Of a DNA stretch of 64,000 nucleotides, positions 26,401 to 34,378 are shown piece by piece; positions within the stretch are counted from its first letter, which is position 1, and each line of letters starts with the position of its first letter. The notes under the pieces were generated by a model, which saw only the letters and a list, made by a program, of their open reading frames with translations, made no database searches and was not told where the DNA came from. The translations under genes were made by a program, and so were the position numbers. Origin of the DNA: Bdellovibrionales bacterium RIFOXYC1_FULL_37_79 (GTDB taxonomy: Bacteria > Bdellovibrionota > Bacteriovoracia > Bacteriovoracales > Bacteriovoracaceae); contig MEQB01000011.1 of NCBI GenBank assembly GCA_001770015.1, forward strand, positions 62,001-126,000. The letters are read 5' to 3'.

Positions 26401-26652
26401 CTAAAGGATGGAACCATAACCACTCAACCAGAATATTCATTTTGGTTTAAAGATGTAAAATGGGGTGTGGAAAATTATGGAACAGATCCGGATATTGAAG
26501 TAGAAATCACCCCGGAGGATTATAGGACAGGTCTTGATCCTCAATTGGATAGGGCCATTGAGGAGTGTCTTAAAGATTTAAAAAAGAATCCTCCTTTAAA
26601 ACCAGATTTAACGAAAGATAGGCCAAACTTGAGAGCACTTAAATTAAAATAA
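23419..26652 (+). CDS. tri: tricorn protease homologue
   Basis: Large self-compartmentalising serine protease that trims peptides, 1077 residues from the ATG at 23419. GGAG lies 6 bases ahead; an in-frame TTG 45 bases upstream lacks such a site. The N-terminal two-thirds are the six- and seven-bladed propellers, with repeated NFSPDGNHIAYV, PSWSPDGNWLAYT and PVFSPDGKYLYF strands. A Lys-rich insertion lies near residues 523-545. The C-terminus carries a PDZ domain and the catalytic core: Ser735-His736 (GTSHCYEF), Ser960-Asp961 (AGSDGDIF) and Glu1018 (GVENYGTDP), matching the archaeal Ser745/His746, Ser965/Asp966 and Glu1023. No signal peptide, so cytosolic. Confidence 0.93.
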   Translation: MGQIGYYYGATICNEKIAFVSDNDLWLTDINGGVAHRLTSNQGTVTTPNFSPDGNHIAYVATDSGQSDMYLLSLFSGEWKRLTFLNIGFGRITGWKNNDVILFYSTHESMVRGPGYLYELNIKTSDVKKIEVGPANRISFGNDGLIVIGRNCKDSIYWKRYQGGTVGVLWVKANKEVKFKRILKDIRHNLTDPTFIKGRIFFISDHEGISNVYSVKPDGRSIKRHTHHDEYYVRGLSSDGENIVYSSGPDIYYHDLAKGESIKIEITISTSGIEKNPRYVLVNDFLEDYSINYDGSELAFSSRGRLFKMPTWVGAPFVLGRTDEVRYKLPTWLHDGKGLVCSVTNDVGVDELNYVKAEDRSIKRIASKIDFGKIMEIASSPEDNWVAITNNRNELWLVHATRNITLRVDKNDTGRMNNPSWSPDGNWLAYTFFEIQSGKVRIWVYNLKSKKKQILLEPVRYDYDPVFSPDGKYLYFIGIREFVPNYNETHFDLGFPFASRLYVVSLTKEAENPFYKNLIMIAEDEEDGGKNKNNKKKKGEKDELIVKIDFDGIDNRVYAFPVDHGGYKKIAAVDGKIFYLKKRIAPIINQEWRSNESNMSLYQFSFDEMKEELFHKNVEGFEISFNYKKMLLDSEKRLRVISVDSKPKPDTEGYNKKEGWVDLERAKLRIDPALEWKQMYSEAWLLQKEHFWTKDMSKIEWDDIYHKYRPFLERVHTRKEMSDLLWEMQGELGTSHCYEFFGDYYKKPPFNPVAKLGVGLKWIAKEKTFEIVTIHKGDSWLKDGDSPLNGMGTALKPRDKILEVDGIGFKTSNCIHRLLENKAGSSVNLLIKKNQKKNAQYIHVPTLMGEEKLRYREWVEKNKQYVHVKSKGKLGYVHIPDMGARGYAEFYRHYITECGFDGLIIDVRFNGGGHVSCHLLKILAQKVLGFDQSRWSGVEAYPHNVVNGPMVAITNEQAGSDGDIFSHSFKMMRLGKLIGKRTWGGVIGIDGKYMLKDGTITTQPEYSFWFKDVKWGVENYGTDPDIEVEITPEDYRTGLDPQLDRAIEECLKDLKKNPPLKPDLTKDRPNLRALKLK

Positions 26653-26672
26653 GAAATTAAAAGGGGAAACAT

Positions 26673-28079
26673 ATGAACAATCTAGATCAAGTTTACCACG
26701 AACTTGTAAATGAATGCGCCAGTTGTGAAGATACTGCTTTTTTTGAGGAAATGAGAAAAAAAGAATATCCTCTTCTAGATGAGCGAAACCATACTTATTT
26801 GGATTATACCGGCGGTAATCTCTTCCCGAGATCCTTAATTAATGCCCATATGGAACTTTTATGTGCGGATGTCTATGGGAATCCCCACTCCTCCAATCCC
26901 ATCAGCCAAGCAACTACCAAGTTGGTCAATCGGGCCAGAAAAAAAGTACTGGAGTTTTTCAATGCAAATCCAGAAGAGTACGAAGTGGTTTTTACTAAAA
27001 ATACCTCAGAAGCATTGAAGTTGGTGGGTGAGTCCTATCCTTTTAGCGACGGAGATCAGTATTTACTTACAGTGGATAACCACAATTCGGTACTTGGTAT
27101 TCGCGAATATGATAGAGTGAGCGGTGCTCGAACTATCTACGCGCCAATCAAATCCCCTGGAATGACAATTGATGAGGAAAAACTTGAAGAATGTTTGGAT
27201 ATGGCCATGATGGGAAAAAATAATTTATTTGCCTACCCGGCCCAATCAAATTTTTCTGGCATCAAGCATTCCCTTGATTGGGTTAAAAAGGCTCAAGATA
27301 AGGGATGGGACGTTATCTTGGATGCTGCCGCTTATGTACCCACTAGTAAACTTGATTTATCTGTTGTTAAGCCGGACTATACGACGATTTCTTTTTATAA
27401 GATGTTTGGTTACCCCACGGGCGTTGGAGCCTTGATTGCCAAGAAGAAAGCGTTAAGAAAATTGCACAGGCCTTGGTTTGGCGGGGGAACTATTGTGGCT
27501 GTTTCAGTGGCCGCCAATACTCATCACCCTGCCCAAGGTTCTGCCGGGTTTGAAGACGGAACGGTAAATTATTTAAATATTCCGGCTATTCAAATAGGCC
27601 TTGAATTCTTAGAAAAAGTGGGTATGGATAGAATTAATAAAAGGGTCACCTGCCTGGCACAATGGTTGATAAAAAACTTAAAAGATTTAAAACACGACAA
27701 TGGTGCTTCACTTATAAGATTTTATGGAGATACCGATCTTGCCCCCCGAGGGGGAACCATGGCCATGAATTTTTTCAAAGCTGACGGAAACCAATTTGAT
27801 ACCGATAAAGTCCAGGCGATCGCTAATAGCTTAAAAATTTCTTTTCGAACGGGTTGTTTTTGTAATCCGGGAATTAGTGAAACAGCGTTCAATGTGGAAG
27901 AATCGGAAATTTTTAGTTGTATTGCAGGGGCTTCCAGCTACGAATCAACTGATGATTATAGGGTTTGTGTAGGCTCAATTGGCGCTATCAGAATTTCAGT
28001 TGGGTTTGTTTCAACCTTTAAAGACGTCTATACTTTTTATAATTTTGCTAGAAGCTTTTTGAATAAAAGCAGTATATAA
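26673..28079 (+). CDS. class V aminotransferase, MOCOS/cysteine-desulfurase-like
   Basis: PLP-dependent enzyme of 468 residues resembling the N-terminal sulfurase domain of eukaryotic molybdenum cofactor sulfurase. YLDYTGGNLFPRSLINAH opens the fold, TKNTSEALKLVGESYPF forms the phosphate-binding loop, TISFYKMFGYPTGVGALIAKK holds the PLP lysine, and SFRTGCFCNPGISE carries the persulfide cysteine, as in MOCOS. The MOSC domain of eukaryotic MOCOS is absent. AAGGGG precedes the ATG. It follows the tricorn gene by 20 bases. It could sulfurate a cofactor or serve as a general cysteine desulfurase; no scaffold gene is adjacent. Confidence 0.8.
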   Translation: MNNLDQVYHELVNECASCEDTAFFEEMRKKEYPLLDERNHTYLDYTGGNLFPRSLINAHMELLCADVYGNPHSSNPISQATTKLVNRARKKVLEFFNANPEEYEVVFTKNTSEALKLVGESYPFSDGDQYLLTVDNHNSVLGIREYDRVSGARTIYAPIKSPGMTIDEEKLEECLDMAMMGKNNLFAYPAQSNFSGIKHSLDWVKKAQDKGWDVILDAAAYVPTSKLDLSVVKPDYTTISFYKMFGYPTGVGALIAKKKALRKLHRPWFGGGTIVAVSVAANTHHPAQGSAGFEDGTVNYLNIPAIQIGLEFLEKVGMDRINKRVTCLAQWLIKNLKDLKHDNGASLIRFYGDTDLAPRGGTMAMNFFKADGNQFDTDKVQAIANSLKISFRTGCFCNPGISETAFNVEESEIFSCIAGASSYESTDDYRVCVGSIGAIRISVGFVSTFKDVYTFYNFARSFLNKSSI

Positions 28080-28088
28080 TTTCCAGTA

Positions 28089-29030
28089 ATGAGCAAGATT
28101 AAAGAACTCCATTTTAGAAATGCTTTTTTGGAAAATAGGAATATTACCAAAGATGATGTTTTAAAATTTTTAAGATACATCAATAATGTAGGCGATGAAG
28201 GAACTCAATTTGATGCCAAGGATATTGGAAAAATTTTGGGTGACGATTTGGAAATTGCTTTTGATAAAATCCGGACTGAAATGGGAAAACATTTTTCTGC
28301 TATGGCCAATACGGCTGGTGGCTTGATTGCAGTTGGTATTCGAGAAACCAAAGGTCAAATCCCTAAATTTACCTTAAACCCCTATGATGTTTCCAAGTTT
28401 GATTTGCAATATATCCAAAGGGCCATCGTCACGTCCGTGGAACCTAAAATAGAATTTTCGGTTGAAGTTGTGGAAATGGAAAATGTTGGGGGATTTTCTA
28501 AAGGGATTTTACTCATTTTTATTGAGCAAAGTCTTCATCCGCCACATCAAGTTGTCTGCAATAAAACTTATTATTTCAGGCATGGAGATTCTTCTGAACC
28601 AGCTACCCATTCGCTTATACAGGCAATGTTTAGATCAAGAAGAAATCCAGAATTATCAGTTGATGTGATTAAAGTTGATAACCCCGGCTTTTTAAGAGTG
28701 CTTATTAAAAATAAAGGTAATGCTCCGGCGTACCACACTCATATTGTAATTAACATATTTCCAAGACTTATGAGAGGGAGTGAATATCTTATCACCGACA
28801 AGATGATTGAAGATACTACTGATGGTATTTGGAATATAAAATCAAGCTATGGTAATGCCAAGCAAAACCATATGAAATTTCGTTTAAGGGCCTCGCCAAG
28901 TGAAATTATATTACCTGAGGTAAATGAAATACTATTTGATTTTCCTTTTGCTTCTTATGATAACGCCAAGCTCACTGCGGACATTTTTTGTGATGGGCAT
29001 AGTACTCATCAAGAATTTGATTTATCTTAA
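28089..29030 (+). CDS. AlbA_2 / Schlafen-like divergent AAA_4 protein
   Basis: 313 residues. The first half fits the AlbA_2 (divergent AAA_4) domain: EGTQFDAKDIGKILGDDLEI, then MGKHFSAMANTAGGLIAVGIRE, with PPHQVVCNKTYYFRHGDSSEPATH completing the fold. The second half is a beta-rich domain (PGFLRVLIKNKGNAPAYHTHIVINIF) that looks immunoglobulin-like. AlbA_2 domains bind nucleic acid, are often found in regulators and, as Schlafen relatives, can cut RNA. I cannot see catalytic residues clearly. The ribosome site is weak and the gene starts 9 bases after the aminotransferase stop. Confidence 0.65.
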   Translation: MSKIKELHFRNAFLENRNITKDDVLKFLRYINNVGDEGTQFDAKDIGKILGDDLEIAFDKIRTEMGKHFSAMANTAGGLIAVGIRETKGQIPKFTLNPYDVSKFDLQYIQRAIVTSVEPKIEFSVEVVEMENVGGFSKGILLIFIEQSLHPPHQVVCNKTYYFRHGDSSEPATHSLIQAMFRSRRNPELSVDVIKVDNPGFLRVLIKNKGNAPAYHTHIVINIFPRLMRGSEYLITDKMIEDTTDGIWNIKSSYGNAKQNHMKFRLRASPSEIILPEVNEILFDFPFASYDNAKLTADIFCDGHSTHQEFDLS

Positions 29031-29079
29031 ACATAACTTATAATGGAAGAGTTCTTGTTTTCTTTGTAATGGAGTTTTT

Positions 29080-29829
29080 ATGGCCAATCCGTACGCATAT
29101 CTGGTGGAAAAAATAGTTGAATTGGTGGATGCCAATTCGCTTAAGTCAATTTGTGATTATGGATGCGGTAAAGGCGAACTGTTAAATTTGTTAAGTAATC
29201 GGTTGGATAAGGATGTCTCATTAACGGGAATTGATTATTTTGAACATCTTTCCAAGAATCATCGCCCTGTTTCAGATCGGATTAAATATATTGATAAAAA
29301 TTCAAAAGAGTTTGAGGTTATAATTGAGACAGATGGAAAATATGATTTGGTGGTTTCCTCATTCGCTCTACATCATTATCAATACCCAATCTACGAGCTA
29401 AAGAGTATTTATAATTTAACCACCCCAAGCGGCTATAATCTTTTTCTAGATACCAATTTTCAAAACAATAACGATGCTCAAATGATTACCAATATCCATA
29501 CTTTTGACTCGGAAATATTCACATCATTCATGGGAAAGTATCATCGACATCATTATACGCTGGATGAAGCGATCGATATTATTTCAAGTAATCGAGTTCA
29601 TATTATAGAGGCTAAAACGAAAAAATTTGATTTTACCCACGATGAACGAGAAAAGGATTCAGCGGATGCCTTAAGACATGTGGATAATTCCTTGGAAATC
29701 TGTAATGGACTGGATTCGCCGATACTTAAGAATTACTTAAAAATGATTTTAGGATATGAGCGTAATTTGATTGGGGATTATGGGATAGATTATTCTCAAG
29801 TCTTTATAATTGTTACTAGAAAAATCTAA
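29080..29829 (+). CDS. class I SAM-dependent methyltransferase
   Basis: 249 residues. Motif I is SICDYGCGKGELLNLL (about 24-39), the acidic residue ending strand 2 is in LTGIDYF, and the motif before the substrate pocket is YDLVVSSFALHHYQYP, as in methyltransferases of domain types 11/25. No membrane or signal segments. Substrate unknown. GGAG lies 5 bases before the ATG. Confidence 0.85.
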   Translation: MANPYAYLVEKIVELVDANSLKSICDYGCGKGELLNLLSNRLDKDVSLTGIDYFEHLSKNHRPVSDRIKYIDKNSKEFEVIIETDGKYDLVVSSFALHHYQYPIYELKSIYNLTTPSGYNLFLDTNFQNNNDAQMITNIHTFDSEIFTSFMGKYHRHHYTLDEAIDIISSNRVHIIEAKTKKFDFTHDEREKDSADALRHVDNSLEICNGLDSPILKNYLKMILGYERNLIGDYGIDYSQVFIIVTRKI

Positions 29830-29901
29830 GCTGATTAAAAAACTCAAGTATTTTTCTCATTGCTCCGATAAGGCTGGGCAGGTCTAACCTCGGGAGGAAC
29901 T

Positions 29902-30057
29902 ATGAAAAATGACTTATCTTTTTCTATTCTCACCGTTTTCTTTATATTTATGATGTTAGCGGTCTCCACCTTTGTGCCGTGGGGTAAAGGCCGTTATGTA
30001 GCTTCAGGAAAAACCCATGTGGTGGGTTATGTTATGCCTGAACTTGCTAAAAAATAA
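29902..30057 (+). CDS. 51-residue single-span membrane protein
   Basis: Short gene with a strong ribosome site (GGGAGGAAC) directly ahead of the ATG. After a polar MKNDLS start, one membrane segment runs from about residue 7 to 26 (FSILTVFFIFMMLAVSTFVP), followed by a Gly/Val-rich tail that ends in Lys-Lys. It precedes the DUF6754-type operon on the same strand, with a hairpin and promoter between, so it is probably a separate transcript. No homologue recognised. Confidence 0.6.
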   Translation: MKNDLSFSILTVFFIFMMLAVSTFVPWGKGRYVASGKTHVVGYVMPELAKK

Positions 30058-30084
30058 AGAAAACATTCGGATTTTTGTCCAAAT

Positions 30085-30115
30085 GATGGGTCAAATTTAA
30101 AAAATTTGTCCCATC
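30085..30115 (+). terminator. hairpin after the small membrane protein gene
   Basis: GATGGG-T-CAAATTT (30085-30098) pairs with AAATTTG-T-CCCATC (30102-30115), interrupted only by a central T-T mismatch, with a 3-base loop. It is followed by GTTTATTTGG rather than a clean T run, so it could be a weak terminator or a stabilising 3' hairpin. The 307-base gap 30058-30364 otherwise holds only the promoter of the next operon. Confidence 0.5.
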
Positions 30116-30315
30116 GTTTATTTGGGGGGACACTTGTTGTCTAAAATAATTTTATCCCAAAAAGAAATCTGTCATCTTGGGATCATTCTGGCCCTAAGCC
30201 TTGAAACTCTTTATGGATCGATCTGAACAACATCAGGACGTGAAAAAAAATGATTTTAAGGTTCCTTTTAAGTCGTTTTAAAGCAAGAAATTTTTAGTAG
30301 AGTTTTTAAGTCAAA

Positions 30316-30321
30316 TATAAT
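30316..30321 (+). promoter_or_regulatory. putative -10 element of the DUF6754 operon
   Basis: A perfect TATAAT lies 44 bases before the ATG at 30365. The -35 region at the right distance (30293-30298) is only weakly similar to TTGACA. Confidence 0.45.
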
Positions 30322-30364
30322 AGTCTTGCTCTTGGCGTAATTCTTTTATGGAAGGGTAACTATT

Positions 30365-31510
30365 ATGAAGAATTTTTTACGGTTAATGGTGATTTTGGTC
30401 GTTATATCTTTCGCCTTTCATTCTTACTCGGTTGACATGGTTGAGTTGACGGGTGGGGATTCTCCCAACGATAAAGGTGAGGCTGTCGATTTAAAATGGA
30501 CGTTGGATGAATCCATCAAGAAAGATTCTAAAAAGATTTTTGTTTTTAGAAAAGCCCAGGACGAATCTGAATTCAAGCAGGTAAAAGAACTTGATATTAC
30601 TGCTGATGCTTTCAATGATAAAAATGAAGTTAAAAACCATATCCCATATATGTATTATCTCGAGTTAAGGAGCGTTGACGGAAATGTGGTTTTTAAAACT
30701 AACGAATATGGGCCTTTTGTTTCTATTCCTCAATGGGTAAATACAGATAAAATTCCTACCTTTATTTTTTCTGTGGTGGCGATGATTGTTATTCTTATTT
30801 TTATTCGGATCGCAAAATCTGGAAGAAAATTATATGTTCGTCCACTCGCTGGTGTCCAGGCAATTGAAGATGCCGTAGGGCGGGCCACTGAAATGGGTAA
30901 GCCGATGATCTATTCGCCTGGTATTTCGGTTATAAGTGATATTGCCACTTTGGCATCCATTTCTATTCTGTCAAGAGTTTCTGAAATAGTTGCAGAATTT
31001 GGCTCCAGATTGATTGTTCCAAACTATGATCCGATCGTTTATTCAGTTACCGATGAAGTGGTGAAAGGTGCCTACGTCAAAGTTGGAAGGCCAGATGCTT
31101 ATAAGGCGGATGACGTTTATTTTTTAACTCAAAGGCAGTTTGCCTACGCTTCTGGAGTTTCCGGACTAATGGCAAGGGAAAAACCGGCGGCGAATTTTTT
31201 CCTCGGTTGGTTTATGGCAGAATCTTTAATTTTAGCCGAGGCTGGTTCTATGACCGGTGCGATTCAAATTGCCGGAACTGACTCCATCTCTCAAATTCCA
31301 TTTTTTATAGTGGCGTGTGACTATACTTTGATAGGTGAGGAGCTTTATGCAGCGGCAACCTTGATGGGAGAAGATACCAGATTGCTCGGAGGATTGAAAG
31401 GTCAGGATTATGTAAAATTGATTGCTATGATTCTTTTAATTGTCCTTTTTATACTTAAGCTTTGTGGAGTGCCAGGAATTGAATCGCTTCTCGTAGTAGG
31501 GGGTAATTAA
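30365..31510 (+). CDS. DUF6754-type membrane protein
   Basis: 381 residues. Signal peptide about 1-22, a fibronectin III-like extracytoplasmic domain (about 25-120, VDLKWTLDESIKKDSKKIFVFRKA and YYLELRSVDGNVVFKTNEYGPF), a membrane span (about 133-152), then a conserved soluble or peripheral domain with GRKLYVRPLAGVQAIEDAVGRATEMGKPMIYSPGI, a Gly/Ala-rich hydrophobic stretch (FFLGWFMAESLILAEAGSMTGAIQIAGTDSISQIPFFIVACDYTLIGEELYAAAT) and a final span (about 355-375). This matches the DUF6754 pattern as I recall it. No function is established for that family. Heads a six-gene operon. Confidence 0.7.
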   Translation: MKNFLRLMVILVVISFAFHSYSVDMVELTGGDSPNDKGEAVDLKWTLDESIKKDSKKIFVFRKAQDESEFKQVKELDITADAFNDKNEVKNHIPYMYYLELRSVDGNVVFKTNEYGPFVSIPQWVNTDKIPTFIFSVVAMIVILIFIRIAKSGRKLYVRPLAGVQAIEDAVGRATEMGKPMIYSPGISVISDIATLASISILSRVSEIVAEFGSRLIVPNYDPIVYSVTDEVVKGAYVKVGRPDAYKADDVYFLTQRQFAYASGVSGLMAREKPAANFFLGWFMAESLILAEAGSMTGAIQIAGTDSISQIPFFIVACDYTLIGEELYAAATLMGEDTRLLGGLKGQDYVKLIAMILLIVLFILKLCGVPGIESLLVVGGN

Positions 31511-32149
31511 ATGTTTTTTAAAAAAACGGTTCCTTTTATTTTAACGTTATCAGTAGGTATTTTTAGTTTTCTCTACTATTTTATGCCCCATGCTTTTATG
31601 CAGGATATGTGGGACAAGGCTTCTGATTGGGCCATTATTATTGGTGGTGGTGCCATGTTTGTGGGGGTTATCTCCATGGTCAGAGCGTATTATAAGCGAG
31701 CTACCAATAAACTGGATCCTAATCGTTACTATGCCGTAATCACCATTTTATGTTTTTTTGTCATGACGGTGGTGGGACTGGTGACAGGAATAAAGCCGGG
31801 CAGTTTGTTCAATGATATTTTTGTGGGAATTATGATTCCTTGTGAAGCAACGATGTTTTCATTATTGGCTTTTTATATTGCATCTGCGGCATTTAGAAGT
31901 TTTAGATTAAAAAGTTTTTCAGCAGGACTACTTCTTTTTTCTGCTATTATTTTAATGTTGGCACAAATTCCAACGGGAGAAAATATTTCACCAGCTATTC
32001 CTTGGTTAAAGGGATGGTTGCTTGATTATCCAAACGTTGCCGCCCAGAGGGCAATTTTGATAGGAATTGCCATTGGACAAGTGGCAACTGCATTAAAAAT
32101 TATTCTTGGAATTGATAAATCTATTTATGCCGGCGTTGGTGGAAAGTAA
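31511..32149 (+). CDS. six-span membrane protein of the DUF6754 cluster
   Basis: 212 residues beginning immediately after the previous stop, with GGGGG as its ribosome site. Six likely membrane segments: about 7-27, 41-60, 74-94, 105-128, 138-154 and 179-196. Gly-rich motifs (WAIIIGGGAMFVGVISM, RAILIGIAIGQVATALKIILG) suggest tight helix packing. Charged residues are few. No transporter signature recognised. Gene packing says it works with the DUF6754 protein. Confidence 0.75.
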   Translation: MFFKKTVPFILTLSVGIFSFLYYFMPHAFMQDMWDKASDWAIIIGGGAMFVGVISMVRAYYKRATNKLDPNRYYAVITILCFFVMTVVGLVTGIKPGSLFNDIFVGIMIPCEATMFSLLAFYIASAAFRSFRLKSFSAGLLLFSAIILMLAQIPTGENISPAIPWLKGWLLDYPNVAAQRAILIGIAIGQVATALKIILGIDKSIYAGVGGK

Positions 32150-32160
32150 AAGAGGTAAAT

Positions 32161-33021
32161 ATGTTGAATAGAAATAAATGGCTTGATTATTTATTAAATA
32201 TTGATCGAAGAGTTGTTTATGTGATTATTTTTCTAAGTATCGCATTACCGTTCTTTTTAAATCCAGTAGTTGATATACAACCTACTAAATGGGTCAGCGC
32301 TGTTTATAATGAGATGGAAGAGGCTGCAAGGACCAACAAACCAATTATTATTGGATTTGATTATGATCCATCTTCGCTAGCAGAACTTGATCCCATGGCC
32401 AAAGTTCTTTTACGTCATGCTTTTAGTAAAAATATTAAAGTTCTAGGCTTAAACTTTATAGCAAACGGGACGTCGCTTGCTGATATTACCATGGAGCAAG
32501 TAGCTAAGGAGTTTGGAAAAGAATACGGTAAAGACTATGTTTATTTGGGCTATCTACCGCAGTATGATTTGGTTTTGCTGAATTTTGGAGATAATTTTCG
32601 AAAGTCCTTTAGCAAAGAATTTAGAGGGCAGCCTATCGAAAACATTCCAATGCTTAGTAATATTCAAAACTACGATGATTTTCATATGGTTATTGATCTT
32701 TCTGGAACCAAGCTTCCTACAGCTTATATAATGTATGGAGTAACCAGGTATCATTTTAAATTTGTCACAGGATGTACAGCGGTTTCTGCCACTGAATATT
32801 ATCCTTATCTTCAATCAGGTCAGATGGTGGGGCTAATTACTGGTATGAAGGGAGCGGCTGAATATGAAGGGTTGGTTAAATCTAATCTGAATATACCGAC
32901 GGGTGATGCTATGAGAGGCATGGCTTCTCAAACATGGGGTCACTTGGTAATCATTATTTTTATTATAATTGGTAATATTCTTTATTTTGTACGTAAGAAA
33001 ATAACTGTTGAGAGCAAGTAG
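32161..33021 (+). CDS. membrane-anchored protein with extracytoplasmic domain, DUF6754 cluster
   Basis: 286 residues. One membrane segment near the N-terminus (about 17-34), one near the C-terminus (about 261-278), and about 220 residues between them that should lie on one side of the membrane. That domain contains an alpha/beta-looking pattern (KPIIIGFDYDPSSLAELDPMAKVLLRHAFSKNIKVLGLNFI, then YDLVLLNFGDN and FHMVIDLSGT), reminiscent of a Rossmann-like fold without a recognisable cofactor motif. AGAGG precedes the ATG. Confidence 0.7.
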   Translation: MLNRNKWLDYLLNIDRRVVYVIIFLSIALPFFLNPVVDIQPTKWVSAVYNEMEEAARTNKPIIIGFDYDPSSLAELDPMAKVLLRHAFSKNIKVLGLNFIANGTSLADITMEQVAKEFGKEYGKDYVYLGYLPQYDLVLLNFGDNFRKSFSKEFRGQPIENIPMLSNIQNYDDFHMVIDLSGTKLPTAYIMYGVTRYHFKFVTGCTAVSATEYYPYLQSGQMVGLITGMKGAAEYEGLVKSNLNIPTGDAMRGMASQTWGHLVIIIFIIIGNILYFVRKKITVESK

Positions 33022-33030
33022 AGGTAATTT

Positions 33031-33648
33031 ATGAGTCATGAGCCATGGGTTTGGGTAGCTGCTTTTTTTACAATTGCTATTTTTTCTTATCTTTGGAAAG
33101 AGAATCCTCTGTACCGATTTGCTGAACATGTGTTAGTGGGGATATCTGTTGGTTACTTAGTTTGCATTACTTGGGAGAACGTTTTACATCCTAAGCTGGT
33201 CGAACCAATTCTTAAAAATGGTGAATATGTTTTAATTATTCCTGGGATTATGGCCGCACTGATGCTGTTTAGATTTTCTCAAAAAATTGGATGGATCAGT
33301 TTTTGGCCCTTGGCTTTTTTAATTGGTTTTTCTGGTTATGCAATCCCTACCGTAATTGAAACCAATATGCTTACTCAAATTCAAGCAACGGTGAACACCC
33401 CACTTTCGGGTGGATGGTTTGAATTAGTGAGTGGTCTATTTATTATTTTAGGAACGCTCGCTTGCCTTGTGTATTTTTATTTTTCCTATCCTCATAAGGG
33501 AGTAGTCGGTAAAACTGCCCAATTTGGATCAATGCTTTTAATGGTAAGCTTTGGTGCCAGCTTCGGCTTCACGGTTATGGCCCGTATTTCCCTTTTAATT
33601 GGCCGGGTTCTCTTTCTTCTGCGAGACTGGCTTGGTGTGGTTAGTTAG
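33031..33648 (+). CDS. multi-span membrane protein of the DUF6754 cluster
   Basis: 205 residues with about six or seven membrane segments (about 6-22, 35-52, 65-82, 89-106, 131-150, 163-180, and a hydrophobic end). YLWKENPLYRFAEHVLVGISVGYLV near the N-terminus and a C-terminal VVGKTAQFGSMLLMVSFGASFGF stand out. AGAGG precedes the ATG. Unknown family. Confidence 0.72.
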   Translation: MSHEPWVWVAAFFTIAIFSYLWKENPLYRFAEHVLVGISVGYLVCITWENVLHPKLVEPILKNGEYVLIIPGIMAALMLFRFSQKIGWISFWPLAFLIGFSGYAIPTVIETNMLTQIQATVNTPLSGGWFELVSGLFIILGTLACLVYFYFSYPHKGVVGKTAQFGSMLLMVSFGASFGFTVMARISLLIGRVLFLLRDWLGVVS

Positions 33649-33655
33649 ATCTATT

Positions 33656-34063
33656 ATGAGAAAAATTGAATTTACGGTATATCCCCTCATGGCCTATCCC
33701 CTGAGGGGTTTTTTTTCCCTAGTGATGATTGTTTTATTCACGGCACTTTCTTATATTCTGGTTAAACATATTGTCATGCCTATTTTTACTTTTTTAATTA
33801 TCTGCATGCCCATAGTTAATTTTATTTTTCCATCTAAATATATCTTGGAAGATGAAGGTTTTAAAAAAATTCAACTCTTTCAGGAAAAAAAAATGGGATG
33901 GAATCAATTTGCATCTTATTTGGTGACGAACGACGGAGTTTTATTAATCAGTAAACTTGCTCGTAGGTATAACGAGTATATTTATATTTTTGATAAGCCA
34001 TATTTTATTGAAATTGAAGAATTGTTAAATGCTAAAGGGATTGTAAAATATGCAAACGGATAG
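33656..34063 (+). CDS. small two-span membrane protein of the DUF6754 cluster
   Basis: 135 residues from the ATG at 33656. The frame extends upstream to a TTG inside the previous gene, but the ATG just after that gene's stop is more natural. Two membrane segments (about 19-36 and 42-58) are followed by about 75 cytoplasmic residues with alternating strands (WNQFASYLVTNDGVLLISKLARRYNEYIYIF), possibly a bacterial PH-like fold. The ribosome site is weak, so translation may depend on the upstream gene. Confidence 0.6.
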   Translation: MRKIEFTVYPLMAYPLRGFFSLVMIVLFTALSYILVKHIVMPIFTFLIICMPIVNFIFPSKYILEDEGFKKIQLFQEKKMGWNQFASYLVTNDGVLLISKLARRYNEYIYIFDKPYFIEIEELLNAKGIVKYANG

Positions 34064-34337
34064 CATGGCTGAACTTGATCCTGAGAAAACTAAATTTTTG
34101 GACAAGATAGCTGATTTTATAATAAAGAAAGACCTGGGCGTTATTGCCATTATGTACATTGAAAGTATGAGACCACTTCATCGAATAAGCTCTAATTTAA
34201 TAACTTTTTTCGAACCCTTCTTGAACCTCGCAGTTTCTGGGGAAAATTTAAAAAATCTTAGAAGTTGCCTGGAGGAAGAAAAGTATATGGATTACCTGAT
34301 GGAGCGGATTGAAAAAGGCAAAGATGCTTTAAAATAA
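34050..34337 (+). CDS. small soluble helical protein ending the DUF6754 cluster
   Basis: 95 residues, overlapping the previous gene by 14 bases. AAAGGG lies 9 bases ahead of the ATG at 34050. No membrane segment. The sequence reads as several amphipathic helices (KFLDKIADFIIKKDLGVIAIMYIESMRPLHRI, then a Leu/Glu-rich end). The overlap indicates coupled synthesis with the membrane subunits. Confidence 0.65.
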   Translation: MQTDSMAELDPEKTKFLDKIADFIIKKDLGVIAIMYIESMRPLHRISSNLITFFEPFLNLAVSGENLKNLRSCLEEEKYMDYLMERIEKGKDALK

Positions 34338-34378
34338 TTGGTCGCTTTAGAGATTTGGCAAAAATTTTAAAATAAAAA

